Assembly: GCF_000234665.1 (NCBI RefSeq)
Contig: NC_018320.1
Location: 248,001-312,000, forward strand
Length of the DNA: 64,000 bases
Origin: Leishmania mexicana MHOM/GT/2001/U1103
Taxonomy: Eukaryota > Euglenozoa > Kinetoplastea > Trypanosomatida > Trypanosomatidae
Reading direction: 5' to 3'
The translations under genes and the position numbers were made by a program. The notes beneath the pieces are model-generated. The model worked only from the letters and a program-made list of their open reading frames with translations. It did not search any database and was not told where the DNA came from. Positions 20,329 through 32,400 of the stretch are shown here, in pieces; positions within the stretch are counted from its first letter, which is position 1, and every line of letters begins with the position of its first letter.

Positions 20329-20352
20329 AAGGGGGGAGGGAGGAGGGGGAGG

Positions 20353-21117
20353 TGAATGAGGAAGCAAAACGAAAAGGTCGATGCTCTGAGATGGACACAC
20401 GCACACACGCGCACACGCACACGCACACGGGCAGACAGAAGCACGGGTGCGAACCACCAAACAGAAAACGAGGGAGGTACGAGAGAGAGAAGGGGGGAGA
20501 GAGCAGCAGACAACGGCCACAGAGGAGGGGAGTGCGCTCTGCGTAAGGTGCACGTCGGAGTCACGTCTCTGCCGGTGTGTATGCTTTCATTCTGAAGGAA
20601 GAGAAGAGAGCGAGGAGTCGAGCGGGTTGGCAAGGAGAGTGTAAAGACGGTGGTGAGAAAGACATACCAGAAGAGGAAAGTTCCCGCAGGGGAGAGAAGA
20701 GGCAGCCGAAGCAGCGGCGCCCCAGGAACTGCCGTGAGCGCTGTGTGCGTCTGTGTGCGCGTGTGTGTGCGTGTGTCGGTGAAAGGTTTAAGGGTAGATG
20801 ACGGATGAAGCTGAATATGTGCACCCACGTACACACCAATACGCACAGTCAGTGTTGGTGGCTGTGTCTGTGGAGGCGGGGCCGTTGAGGGGTAAAAGGG
20901 ACTTAGGTTTAGGGGGACTTCATCTCACCTTGTGAGGCCGCGTGACAACCGCGCACACACACACACGCACACACCTCCTCCTCTTCGGATCCCCCCCCAA
21001 CCACCAAATAAAACGTCGCAAGCGGCGGCGTGTCAGGGAGGAGTAGGGAGAAGAGGCGCGCACACACACTTCTTCGACGTTGCCCCTATTTCTCGTCAGC
21101 CAGCAGCCAGTATGCAT
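20353..21117. other. Intergenic spacer
   Basis: AC-rich (about 20395-20428) and GT-rich (about 20735-20780) runs. No gene seen. Confidence 0.6.
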
Positions 21118-21519
21118 CTAAAAGAGGCCATCCCCCTCCCCCCTGAAAGCAAACATCAGAATACAGTTGAAAAGCATGTAGGTCAGCCACACGTACACGC
21201 ACAGTTCCGTGTGCGCCATGTAACCCATCGCAGCATACGCATAGGTGAACCCTCCAAGTGTCCACGCGAAGGGGATGAGGATGGTCAAAGGGAAGCTGGC
21301 AGCTGTGGTAACCGCGGCAGTCGGCCACAAACTTGTGTGTCTAGGGCATGGCACTCTGCGCAAGCACACATCCCCCGCCGCCCTCCTTTTTTTCTGTGTA
21401 TCAGTCTCTCGCCACGTCTTACCTAGCCCCCCCCCCTCCCTCCCACGCACCACCACACACCACACACCCCATCTCTCCCCCGCACCCCCCCACGCCCGCC
21501 CACGCCTTTCTTCCCACAT
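21118..21519 (-). CDS. Possible small membrane protein (133 aa)
   Basis: The last 65 residues look like real protein. Two hydrophobic stretches (TILIPFAWTLGGFTYAYAAM and LCVYVWLTYMLFNCILMFAF) are joined by a short polar turn, and the codons favour G/C at third positions. The first 60 residues are Gly/Arg/Trp-rich and look like translated spacer. The strongest pyrimidine tract of the window lies immediately upstream on the minus strand (21541-21622). It is followed by TTAG at 21539-21542 and then, about 19 nt on, by this ORF's ATG. That spacing is right for a trans-spliced mRNA. I do not recognise the family. It could also be the tail of a decayed transporter gene. Confidence 0.35.
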   Translation of the reverse strand: MWEERRGRAWGGAGERWGVWCVVVRGREGGGLGKTWRETDTQKKRRAAGDVCLRRVPCPRHTSLWPTAAVTTAASFPLTILIPFAWTLGGFTYAYAAMGYMAHTELCVYVWLTYMLFNCILMFAFRGEGDGLF

Positions 21520-21538
21520 TATCGGCCGTATAATCTGA

Positions 21539-21622
21539 CTAAGGAGGAGGGACGAGAGAGGGTGAGGAGGGGAGGGGGAGGGAAGGGAGGACGGGGAAAG
21601 GGAGGGAGGGCGGGGAAGGGGC
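21539..21622 (-). promoter_or_regulatory. Strong polypyrimidine tract and AG acceptor (TTAG)
   Basis: About 80 nt of nearly pure C/T on the minus strand end in TTAG (AG at plus-strand 21539-21540). Such a tract would direct both polyadenylation of the upstream VPS13 transcript and trans-splicing of whatever follows. Confidence 0.5.
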
Positions 21623-23478
21623 GTGCACGGCAGTGGAGAGGCCCGCCAGCAGCAATGGGCGTGGAGGGGGGCAGGTGATCATCGTCGTCTCCACCCCCTC
21701 CCGGCTTCCCTCCAAATCCCCCATCCGCCGCATCAATGCCGTGTCGCCGCACTGCCTCAGGGTGGCGAGTAGAACGTAAAGGGAAGGTACAAGGGAAACA
21801 AAGCAAGGAAAGCACACACAACACGTAAAGGAGAGAGTGCGCCCCGTCACAGGATGCAGCCCACACGAGGGGAGAGAGAGAGCGGCTTGAAATAGGGCAT
21901 GAAATACACGCCTCGGCGCACCTCGCAGGCAGGCGCGCGAGCCATCATTGCCCTAACCTCCTCCTCCTCCTGTCGACCCGTGCACGCGGGCATCACCTTC
22001 AACTGGTGAGGAGGGGAGAGAGGAGGGGGACAGCAGTGGGAGAGGGGTTGGGAGACAGTGAAAGGAACGGAGTGCTGGGAGGGGTGCCGCACATTCCGCT
22101 CCGCATCCCTCCTGATCTCAGCCTCCCTCACGATGATGAGCCGACGCTCTGTAGCGTGGGTGCCGCACTCGGTAAGCTTGCGTCAGCTCGCAGCGTCTCC
22201 TGAAGGCGATCCGGCGTGCTGCCGGAGGGGCGGTGCCGACGCATCGGCTCCTGCTTGCGTGGTTCGAAGAGCGCTGGTGGAGTCCCGGCGACGTCGCAGG
22301 GCGCCGCTGTTAACGGGGCCAAAGGCATTTTGGCAATGTCTCTGAGAAAAGCTCACGCAGGAGGAGGGAGAGGGTCCCGAGGCTGGCAAGCGATGTGCGG
22401 CTCCACGGCAAGAGAGAGACAGCGGCGGCGACGATGACGGTGTTGCTGCTGTACACTGCGTCCTAATGTGTGTCTGTGGGAGCGTATGTCCGTTCTGTCG
22501 CACAAGTGGCGCCACTGTGGAGTCCTTCTCCTTTCCGCTGCGTGTGTGATGTATATCCGTGTGTACGCGTCAAGCGATGACTCTGTATCTGTGTAACGTG
22601 TATAAGGCTGTACGCAGGTGTGTCCTCGTCCCATGAAACCTACGGGTGCGTGTGTGCGTTCAGAGGCAGGTCGAAGATAGCCACTGCGAAGAGAGGGCGG
22701 AGAGAAGCGGACGTGGAGGATAGTGAGGGGAGTGGTGCCGCGTGCGAGGCGGTGAAGCACACACGCACACGCACATACTCGTGCGCGTACAACCATGCCC
22801 GCATGCGGGAACGTGGGCAGGAGCGGAAAACGTGCAACAGAGAGGGAGATATATATGTAAAGGGTGCTCTCCGCATGCCAGGCGCACCGCGGCCATCCGT
22901 TTCCGCGCCGCCTCTCTCCCCCTCCCCTGTCGGTCCCCACCCATGACAGCGGTGTGAGGGAGAAGAGAAGACGGTGCCAGCGCAAGGACGCTGTGGCGGC
23001 CACCCGAGCCGACACCACAGAAGAACTACAAGACAAGCACGTGTGTGCGCGCGAGAGAGAGGGAGGGAAGGGGGACGACGTGGCCGCTCTTGAGCGGCCA
23101 CCGCTCCATGTAATCCCTCCTCGTCACATGCAAGCGACTTTGGTTTTCGTCGGACAGAGTACTGTTAGCTCGTGCGTGTGTACGCACAGACATCGGAATA
23201 GGCAGCGATACAGTACGTCGGGGGGGCGAGGCAAACGCCACTTTTAGCCCACAACGCACACAGACACTCACGCACACGCACACATAACCAGATGGCACCA
23301 CGATGGCCACCACCCCAGCAACAGATAAAGAAAAGGCAATGCCCAGGGGAGGAAGAGGAGGGGAGCACCAAGACAAATCACGTCTGGGATGCCGCCGACA
23401 ACGTGGTTGAAGCCTTTCGTGGTAGTTAGGGTAGACACCCTTCACCTCACCGTCTTTGCTCGCCTGTCCCCCCCCGCC
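21623..23478. other. Intergenic spacer, presumed 3' UTR of VPS13
   Basis: No gene is supported. Minus ORFs at 22353-23036 and 23026-23445 are Cys/His/Arg-rich spacer translations. A GGTTCGAA at 22259-22266 recalls a tRNA B box, but no cloverleaf forms around it. Confidence 0.6.
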
Positions 23479-26400
23479 TTACTCGTGTGGAGGAGAAGCG
23501 ACTTGCTTCAGCAGACGCCTCTGCCACGTGCGACGCCGCAGATTGCGCTCCTCCTGGCTCACAATCGTCCAGCCGTCGCGGTCGCCACCGATGATGGTCC
23601 ACTCGGTCGTCCAGACCCACCCCGCCGGCGCGCGTATCTCATGCCGACTCGGAACCTCGTGGCCGTGGACATCCTGCCACGCGGGGAAATTGGGCGGCAG
23701 GTGTCGCTTCCCCCACCCCAGCAACGACACCTTCTTTTGGTACTCGTACACCTCGACAACCGTGCTCGGCGGTGGCGCGTTCGCGTTACTTGCCGTGCGC
23801 GGCAACGGGGCTGATGACGCGCCAGGAACCGGAGCCACGGAGCTGGCCGTGTCTACCGGCAGCATCTTTCCACTGGCACTGCGGACGTAGGGCGTGGGGA
23901 CCGGCACCATGGAGCCCGGCGACTCCTCAGCCGATGCTGAAGCGACAGACTCGGCTCTCTTCTCCCTCCTGCACCAGCTGTGAGAGCGACGCTTGTCGCC
24001 GTCCCTTGTGCGCTGGGGGCTGCTCTTCGGCAGCTTCAGCGACGCAACCGGGTCGAGCTCCGAGTTGCTGCGCGAGTGCATCGACATCTGCCTTCTCTTG
24101 CCGCGTGACGCGCTCATGCTGCGGCCAGCCACGCCCGTCGCATTCCCCGAAGCGCCCTCGCCGACACCAATGGCAGGTGACTCGCTCACACCGGTGCTCA
24201 ACTGGCCCGCGTCGGGCAGCTCCTCGTCGGCCTCGTCGTCATCGTCGGGCATGCCCGAGTGGGTGCGCAGGATCGAGCCCTTCACGCCCGCGTTTCGGCC
24301 CACCGCCGTCCAGCTGCGCAAGAGATCGTGAATCGTCTGCGCCTTCTCCATGTACTCCTCCTCCGTAAAGAACTCGGAGTTGGCGCGCTGCGACTTCGAG
24401 GACGACCTCTCCCAAGGCCAATTGACGCTAATCTTACTGCCGCTGCGGCTCCGCACGTGGCTGGAGGATTGTGGGCCGAGCCCCCGACTCTTCCGCGCCT
24501 GTAACTGCTCCACCGTCGTCGCCTGCAGCATACCAGGCGACGTAAACCCGATCGTGCTCTCCTGCGGCATCGTGATGGTCCTGGCGAAGGCGGACGATGG
24601 CGTGCGGCGGTGCTGCGTCTCCATGCCAGGGCACACGCGTAGGTAGAAGGCAACGCGCGAGTACGGCAGCGGCCGGATCAGCGCCGTCCACCGCATGCGC
24701 CGCACCCGCACCTCGTCTGTCAGTCGGTCTGTGTAAATGCCATAGTACTTGGTGCTGTACGTCCACCCCATGAAGTTGGTGTTGTAGCGGTCCAGCGTCC
24801 AGCGGTCCTCCGGGATGGGCGTCTTGTTCTTGCCGTACGTGGCGCCCTCCCGCTGCGACGGGTACCACTCCGGGCCGTCGACGCTGGAGATGAGATGAGC
24901 GCCTGACCAGGTGCCAGTGCTGATGTGGATGCGCTGATACTGGTAGACCGACGCCAGAGACCGCCAGGGGGCGACGCCGCCGTTGGCGTGGAAGTCGCGG
25001 ATCGGCCGCAACCGCCGCGTTTTGGGGATGTAGGTGTCCGTGACGAGCTTTGCCAACGTGCCCGTTGCCCGAGACATATCCGAGAGCAGCCCCGACATTG
25101 GGTTTGCCAGCACGCCCACCAAGCCTTGCGCCGTGCCCTTGAGGAGCCCGGCGGCACCCGACTCGGCCGCGCCCTCCATCGGACGCTGAACCACCCCCTT
25201 GATGCCCTTTGCGAATCCGGTGAAGACGTTCTGCTTGCGCCGCTCTCGCTCTGAGACACCGCTGCTCATGCTGAGCAGCCGCGACCACGAGGCGGTGATG
25301 TTCGAGACGGCGCCGAGGCCACCGCCGGCAAACTCCTGCGCGAAGCCGGCAGAGCCGCGCGCCAGCCCTGTCGCGAAGGCCGACGGCGACGTCGAGAGGC
25401 CCTCGATCGGCTCACGGAAGAGGCGAACGGCGCCGTTGCCGAACCCGGAGGCGAGCTTGAGCGGCGCGCCAATCAGCGGCAGCGACGACGCGTACTGCAG
25501 CAGGAGTCCCTTCAGCTGGGCAAGCAGCCTGTCCGTGTAGGTCTTGCCCACCCACTGAACGAAAATGCCCAGTCGACTGGTCTGCTTCGCCGTCACAATG
25601 CCCGGCGCCGCCACCGTGACATCCTCGCACGACTGCAGCATCATGGACAGTAGCGCCGCATCCTTCGAGTTGATGTTCTCCCGGAAGAAGTCGTGCTCGT
25701 CCACGTCACGGGTCAGCCAGACACGGACAACGATAGGGTTCACAATGAAGCGCTCCAGCGTGAGCCGCGAGGCCCAGACGTCGATCTGCACGGGTGCCTT
25801 CCGAAACAGCCTTGCCGGTGTGGGGCAGTGCTCGTAGGCGGCGGCGGCGGCCTCCTGCAACGCAACCGTGCTCACGCTGCCGGCCACGATACTCTGATTT
25901 GACTGCATCGAGTGCGGCGCATCCTCGCCGCTGCGCACCGCCTGCACAAAGCCCGCGATCGCCACGAGAAGCGTGTCAGACACGCGCAGCGCCAGCGGTA
26001 CCACGTCGAGCCGCACCTCCACCAGGCAGATGAGGCCCTTGGCGGGCACCAGGATGCGCTCCAGGTAGCCGGATGCGGCCGCCGTGGACTTGGACGTGCG
26101 CAGCGACAGGAGACACGAATCATACCGCGGTGACACCTCCGTCTGGTTGTCCACCTGAAAGTTCTCGATGCTGAGCTTCGTCATCTCGCGGTCCTTCTGA
26201 CGGTCCCAGCTGAAGCGCACGTCTGTGACAGCGCAGAACAAGACATCCATGCTCGGCATCACGACCGACAGCGTCATGACAGCCATGTTGAGCAGTACGT
26301 TGATCGGAATGGGCGGCGCCGCGACGCTTACGTAGGCAATGGGCAGGGCCGCCTTGGCCGGCGTGATCTCGATGATCTGCTGGCCGTTGCCGCCAAAGCC

Positions 26401-29400
26401 GAGTGTGTAGAGCACGCCCGCAGCCGACGCGGAGGCAGCGTTCATCTCTTGCGGCATCATAGGTCGGCCAACGTCGAAGGACACCTCGTGCAGCTGCCGA
26501 CGACCGTCGGAACTGAGGAGCTCCAGCTGGATCAGCGTCGTTACAGTATGATCGAGGAACAGCTCCGTGCCGTGGCCAGGGGTAGCATGCCCCATGAGCC
26601 GGCCCTTGCTCTTCACCGCGGTGTCCCGCACGTTGATAGTGTAGCCGGTGCGGTTGAGCAGCAGGTACGGCGCATGCTCCGGCAGCTCTAGCACGACGTA
26701 CGTGTAGGAGCCCCGCGCCGTAATCGACACTTCGAGGAAGCGGTCGCGCTGCGGCAGGGGGCCACGGCTGTCACCGATGCCACTGGCGCCACGGACGTCC
26801 ACGCCGGCGGCGCGGCCGCTGGTGTCTGCAAGCGGCTTGTACGCGATGATGAGCTCGCTGTGAATACTCTCGATCCCGATCGGGGTGCCGTAGAGCGGGG
26901 CCAGCGGGCTCTGCAAGATGTGAAGATTGTAGCCGATCTCGGGCCCGCACAAGGGGGTCTCGAGCATTGGGGTGGCGCTATGCGGCGGCAACGCCATCAC
27001 CTGCGTTGGGGCATCAGAGAGGAAAACGATTTTGTCCTCCGTCACCATTTCCTGCAAAGCATGCTTCATGGCGTCCTTGTCCTCCTGCGCCATCGGCGTC
27101 ACCGTCGGCGGCAGCACATCGCCATCCCCTGCCTTAGAGTGCTTCTGCTGGGCCGCCACCATGACCTCCGTGACCGCCGCCGCCTCTCTCGCCGTCATGC
27201 CACTGTACGTGGACGGGGCGGCGTACAAGTGCAGGTGGCTGCGGTTCACAAGCACCCACCGCGGCGTGATGACGACTAGCACCGACCCGTTCGGGTCCAG
27301 CTGAGAAGAGTAGGCAAGGTGGATTACCGTCGGGCCGGGTATATGCGCAGACGGCGCCGTGCCCTTCTTGCTGCTACTGCTGGCGGCCGCGGGCGACTTC
27401 TCTTTGCTGCCCGCCTTGGAGCTGCACTGCTGCATGACGACCACACCGCGCTGCTGTGCGTGCAGGGGGACGCAGGTGCCGCGGTACTCCTTATGATAGA
27501 GGTTCACAAAAAAGTCCTCGCTCTTGCGGATTTTCATCGGGCAGGCAGCGATGCTTGCGTTCATCTCGGCGTTCAGGACGCTGTAGTTGGGCTCAGCTTC
27601 GTACACCCGGTTCTCCCCGCTCCGCGAGCACTCCCGCAGCGTCAGCGGGATTGGTGAGTGGTTCAGTAGGACGTACGGCGTGGAGAACATGATGGAGCAG
27701 TTGTTGGTGACAAGCAATGCGCGAATAATGAGTTGACGACGGTACTGCGAGCGCAGAATGACGAAAGGCTTGTCCGGCGACACGACGACGGGCATCAGCG
27801 TAGAGAAGACCTCCTCCTCTCCTGCCTCTTCCTGCTGCCCCTTGGGCGATGATGGCGCAGAGATACCAGACGCGTCGGCGGCCGCGGTGCGACGGCCACG
27901 CTGCCGCACCTCTAGCATGAACGTGACTTGGTTCAAGGTGTAGCCATTCAGCCCCAGGTCGGCGCTCTGGCGCACCTGCAGCACGGTACTCGTGAGTGGC
28001 TGCACCGGCCGCGACGTCGTCTTCCCCTTTGCCAGCAGCCCACCAGCGTCTGGAATGACGTTCACAATGAGCTGGTACGGTAACTTGTTGCGCAGGCGGA
28101 AGCGCGACTCGATGGTGATAACAAAGGTCGGCACCCCGCCGCGCATCTCCTCCTGCCGCACGTAGACGACAACTGTCATGAACTTGGCAGCGGCTGTTTT
28201 GGCCTTGCAGCACACAGTGAGAGGTGCGCCACAGAGTACCTCTTGCACCGTGGGCATCTTTGCCGGGGTGCGCGAGACACTGCCGCTCAGCGGCTCTGCT
28301 AAAGGCTTGCCAGCTTCGTACTCGACCCGGTCCGGTGTGTTCACGGGCTCCACCACGATAGGGGTGTTGAGGTCGACCCTTGGTGCCACGTAGAAGCGCT
28401 CCCCCGGCCGCACCGGTGGGTTGTTGGACGTAGACGTCAACGAACAGCTCAGTCGGTTTTCGAAACAGATGATCGTGCGCGAGACGTGCAGTGGGTAGAC
28501 GACCATCGTAACGGTGCGACGCAGGTGGCGCACACCCTCTTCCTGACTCAGCACCACTCGCGTCTCCAGTACCATGTCTTTGGTTTGCACGTACAGGGCC
28601 GGGTTGGAGAGGCTGGTGACGTAGCCCTCGTACTGCGGCTCGTCTGGCTTTGCCTCGCGGCGGATCGTCACGGATGTCTCACTGGCCGCGAAACGCAGCT
28701 TGCCGCCGCGGGGCGCGACTCTGCGGTCGCCAACGGAGAGTACAACGTTGCAGTTGTTCGTCACGTACACACGCGCGTACACGCGCTTCGGCTGCCGAGC
28801 CGCAGCAGCGCCGATCAGCCGCCGGTTCGCCGCCGAGAGGGCGTCAAAGATGGACATGTTCACCACGCCCGCCGCTGCGCCGCTGAATTCCCCTGACAAG
28901 TCCGCAGCGGCCCCTAGTGGGCGGAACGGAGTCAACTCCGCCGACATGCTCGGGTCCTGAACGACGCCCTCTCCCTCTTCTTGTTCCTGCAGCCGCACCT
29001 CCTCTTCAAGGAAGGCGGCGTCAACGTACATGGGCATGCCCTGGCACGGTGCCGTCTGCTGCGTGCGCAGCTGCTTCTGCCAACGGAACCGCTTGCGCAG
29101 CTGTTTCTGCAGCGCCGTGGCGGCGCCGTAGTCGGCCGCCATCCCGCTCAGCAGGCGGATGTTCTGCGGTGACACCACGTAGTCAAGCCGATCCGTGCGC
29201 ACCGTGTAGTCATGTACGTTGACGCTTCCAGAGATGTTGGCATCGAAGTGCTCAACCAAAGGCTCCCAGACCGCCGCGGTGTTGCTGAAGCCGTACAGCG
29301 ACGCGCGCAGCGTGAGCCGCAGGTCCATGGAGGGGTCGACGGAGAGCAGCACGTTCCGCATAAACACATGGGCCATGTCGCCTTTCGACCCGAATACAAT

Positions 29401-32400
29401 CCCGTCGATCAGCGGCACCTCAACCCAGAAGTTCATCGCCGGAACGTGATCGTAGCCGGTGCAGCACTTGTAGCACAAGATGCCGGGCCTGTTCGCTGCA
29501 GGCGCTAGGTAGGCGTCGCGTTGGCCGCAGTGTTGGCACTCGCCAGCCTCCAGCACCGGAACCAACGGGTCAAGTGACTGGGTCTCGTACTCGATGCGCG
29601 GCGTCACACGCGTGACGGTCGTCTCCTCAATGAAGGCGGCGCCGAAATCTTTGCCAAGCTCCACAAGCGACCGCAACAGCGTCGCGCGAGTGCAGAACTC
29701 GATCGAGTCCAGCACTATCGACACACTCACGTTCTCCACCCCGCTCACGTTCAGCGCCATGTCCGTCGGCAGCAAAATGTGCTCTTCCTCCTCGCCTGAG
29801 CGGACGTTGAGCAGCTGCACCGACACGGTCCGCCGCGCCGGCTGCTCGTTTTCGTTGTCCTGTGCAAATTTTACGCGGCACTGCATGCACAGCGCTACGG
29901 AGAGATCCACCACCTCCTCCGAGAGCATCTGCACCTCCATCGTGTCGCAGCAGAATGTGGTCAGCACCCGAACGGTGCGGTCGTGCAGCTCGATGGCAGT
30001 GCTATGCGGCACGCGTGGCGCCGCTGACTTGACCAGGGTGTCCATCGACGAGATCTCTGTCCGTGCCGCGGCGCTGGAGGCGCACGCGCTTACAGGTGAC
30101 TGCGGACTGCCTGGGCTACCGCGCCGCGCCGCGCTACCGCCTGGAGACACCATTGGTCGAGACAGGAAAGGTCTGTAGAAAGACCTGTTCGACAGGTTCA
30201 AGAACTCCTTCTCAAAGGTCACACTGTCGGTTGTGAAGAGCGCCGTCGACGGCGCAAAGCTCACGTACGAGCCGATCGTGTACATGCCCGGAATGTGAAC
30301 GGTGCCGTTGGTGATGGTCAGCTCGCAACCCTCGCACAAGACAATCTGGCCAGACGGGGCACCAGTGAGCACCAGCTTGTGATTGTTGAGGTTCAGCACG
30401 TAGCAGCACCGCGTGCGGCTCGCTGTCAGCAGCACATGCTTGTTATCCAGGACCACGTCCTCCAGCAGCGTGGTCGTTTCATCCATGAGGCTCAGGATCG
30501 GGATCGGGTCAATGGGCACGCGCAGCACCTTGTAGCAGAAGGGCAGGTAGAGCACCTCGCGTGTGTCGAAGAGGATTGTCGGCGAGACGGCCAAGTTGAA
30601 GACACCAGCGGAGACGCTAATGGTGTTCTCGACCATGCTGGAGCCAGCGTCCACATCGACAACGGGCTGTGGCTGCACAGAGAGTATGTGCAGCTTCGTC
30701 ACGGTAAGGACGTCGACCATCTCTTGAATGCGCGAGGTGCGAGGGGCGCCGACGCGCCACCCTTTGCCGAGCTGCGACGACGGCGACACCTCTGCGTCCG
30801 CCGACTGCGGCGCCTCCACCTCGGCACCGATGTGCTGCACATAGATGGAGTCGACCTGGACATCCGTCATCCTGCCGGTGGTGGTCACGTCGGTGCTGAG
30901 CACTCGCGCCTCCTCGACGCGCATGCGGAACAGATCGGCCACCTCGGCTTGCAGGAAACCGACATGGGCGATGAGGGTGAAGGACGTGATCGGGGACCCC
31001 TGCGTCGGCGTGTAGAAGTGCGGTACGGACTGCGCTGCACGAGATGGCGGTCTTCCTACGCCCGACGAGGAAGCCCTCGCCGTCGTGCCGCTTTTTTGCG
31101 CGCCTGGCCTGGCCCCTGGCACAACCGTCGTCGGAGATCCAGCACCGTCGGCAGTTGTGCGGCTCAGGCTCGATGGCGGCCGCGGTATATGTAATCCCGG
31201 CGCAGAGCCGCCGCCGCTGTTCCGCCCGTCAGTCTTCTCTTCTGACGGCGAGGACGCGACCGCGTTGCGCGCGCTGGAGCGTCCGTCGTCTGGGGCGCCC
31301 GTCGTCGTCGCAGGGGTACGATTGGCTTCTGTCCCGTTTAGTAACGCTCCAAGAACGATCATGGCAAAGTCCGTCTGCTCGGGGGTGAGCATCATGGAGA
31401 GCATCGGCACATCCACCTTCAGCATCGATCGCAGCTGTACGGTCGCCTCGTCTCTTCCGTCCCCTGCATCCCCTTTCGCCGTCTTCCTCTCCTTCGCTGT
31501 GGCGGCACCGGTCGATGTGGCCACCGCCACCGCCGCTGCTGTGGATGAGTCCATCGGAGCCGGCAGCGTGCGCTGAAACTGCACAAAGATGTTGCAGTCT
31601 TTCTGAAGGCAGCTGGCGCCCTGCAGCAGCATCCCCATTGTGCGCACCTGCACAGCAAATACCTCACGTGGCATCGCCGCCAGCTTCCCCTCCGGTCCCG
31701 TGAGTTGTGGCGGCGCTGCAGAGGGGGCGGCGGTCGCTGTCGAGTCCGCTTTCGTCCCGGCGGTGGCGTCACTAGGAAGCACCAGTTGGTTCCTCACGGT
31801 CAGGCTGCCGGGCGAGAGCAGCACACCCATGGTGGCAGTGGGCTTGTCGACCATAAACGCCTGCGGACGGCGCACTATCACATCGATCTCCATCAGCTGC
31901 TCTGACTCACTCCTGCGCCGCATCGACTCCGCGGCACGGTCCGAGACGTAGGTGTACGCCTTATCACGATTACCGTCGGAGATGTGCGCCTGGGCCTCGC
32001 GCACGAGGCTCACAACGGTGCGCACCACATCAGGCACCAGAACGAAGAAGAGACTGCCCACGCGGCACTTCATGTGGCGTGTGTACGTCGGCGCTGTCGA
32101 CTCAGCGGCGTTGGCGCCACCGGACTTTGTTGTGAGCCTGGTGGTGGGCGGCGCACTCGTCTGCACCTCGTACGTCACCAGCGCATCTACCGGTTCCACC
32201 AGATTGCGCATCTCCACGCCAGCGTTGCCTGGCGGATTCGCGCCTGGGGCCGGCGCATCGCCAGCCTCGGTGTCCTCATACGGGTATATTAGGGTGCGGT
32301 AGTTCGTGTTTACGTTGGTGCTGTCGACCATGAAGAGATTGCCCAGCGTCACGGTGAGTCTATTGGCGCCGTTCGGGTACGAGTTCGAGCTGCACGCAAT

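Noticed and set aside
21423..21519. GGTAAG within the small ORF as a cis-intron donor
   Set aside because: Cis-introns are extremely rare in trypanosomatids, and no matching branch and acceptor arrangement could be argued. The ORF is open without splicing.
22259..22266. GGTTCGAA resembling a tRNA B box
   Set aside because: No A box at the right distance and no acceptor or anticodon stems can be formed.
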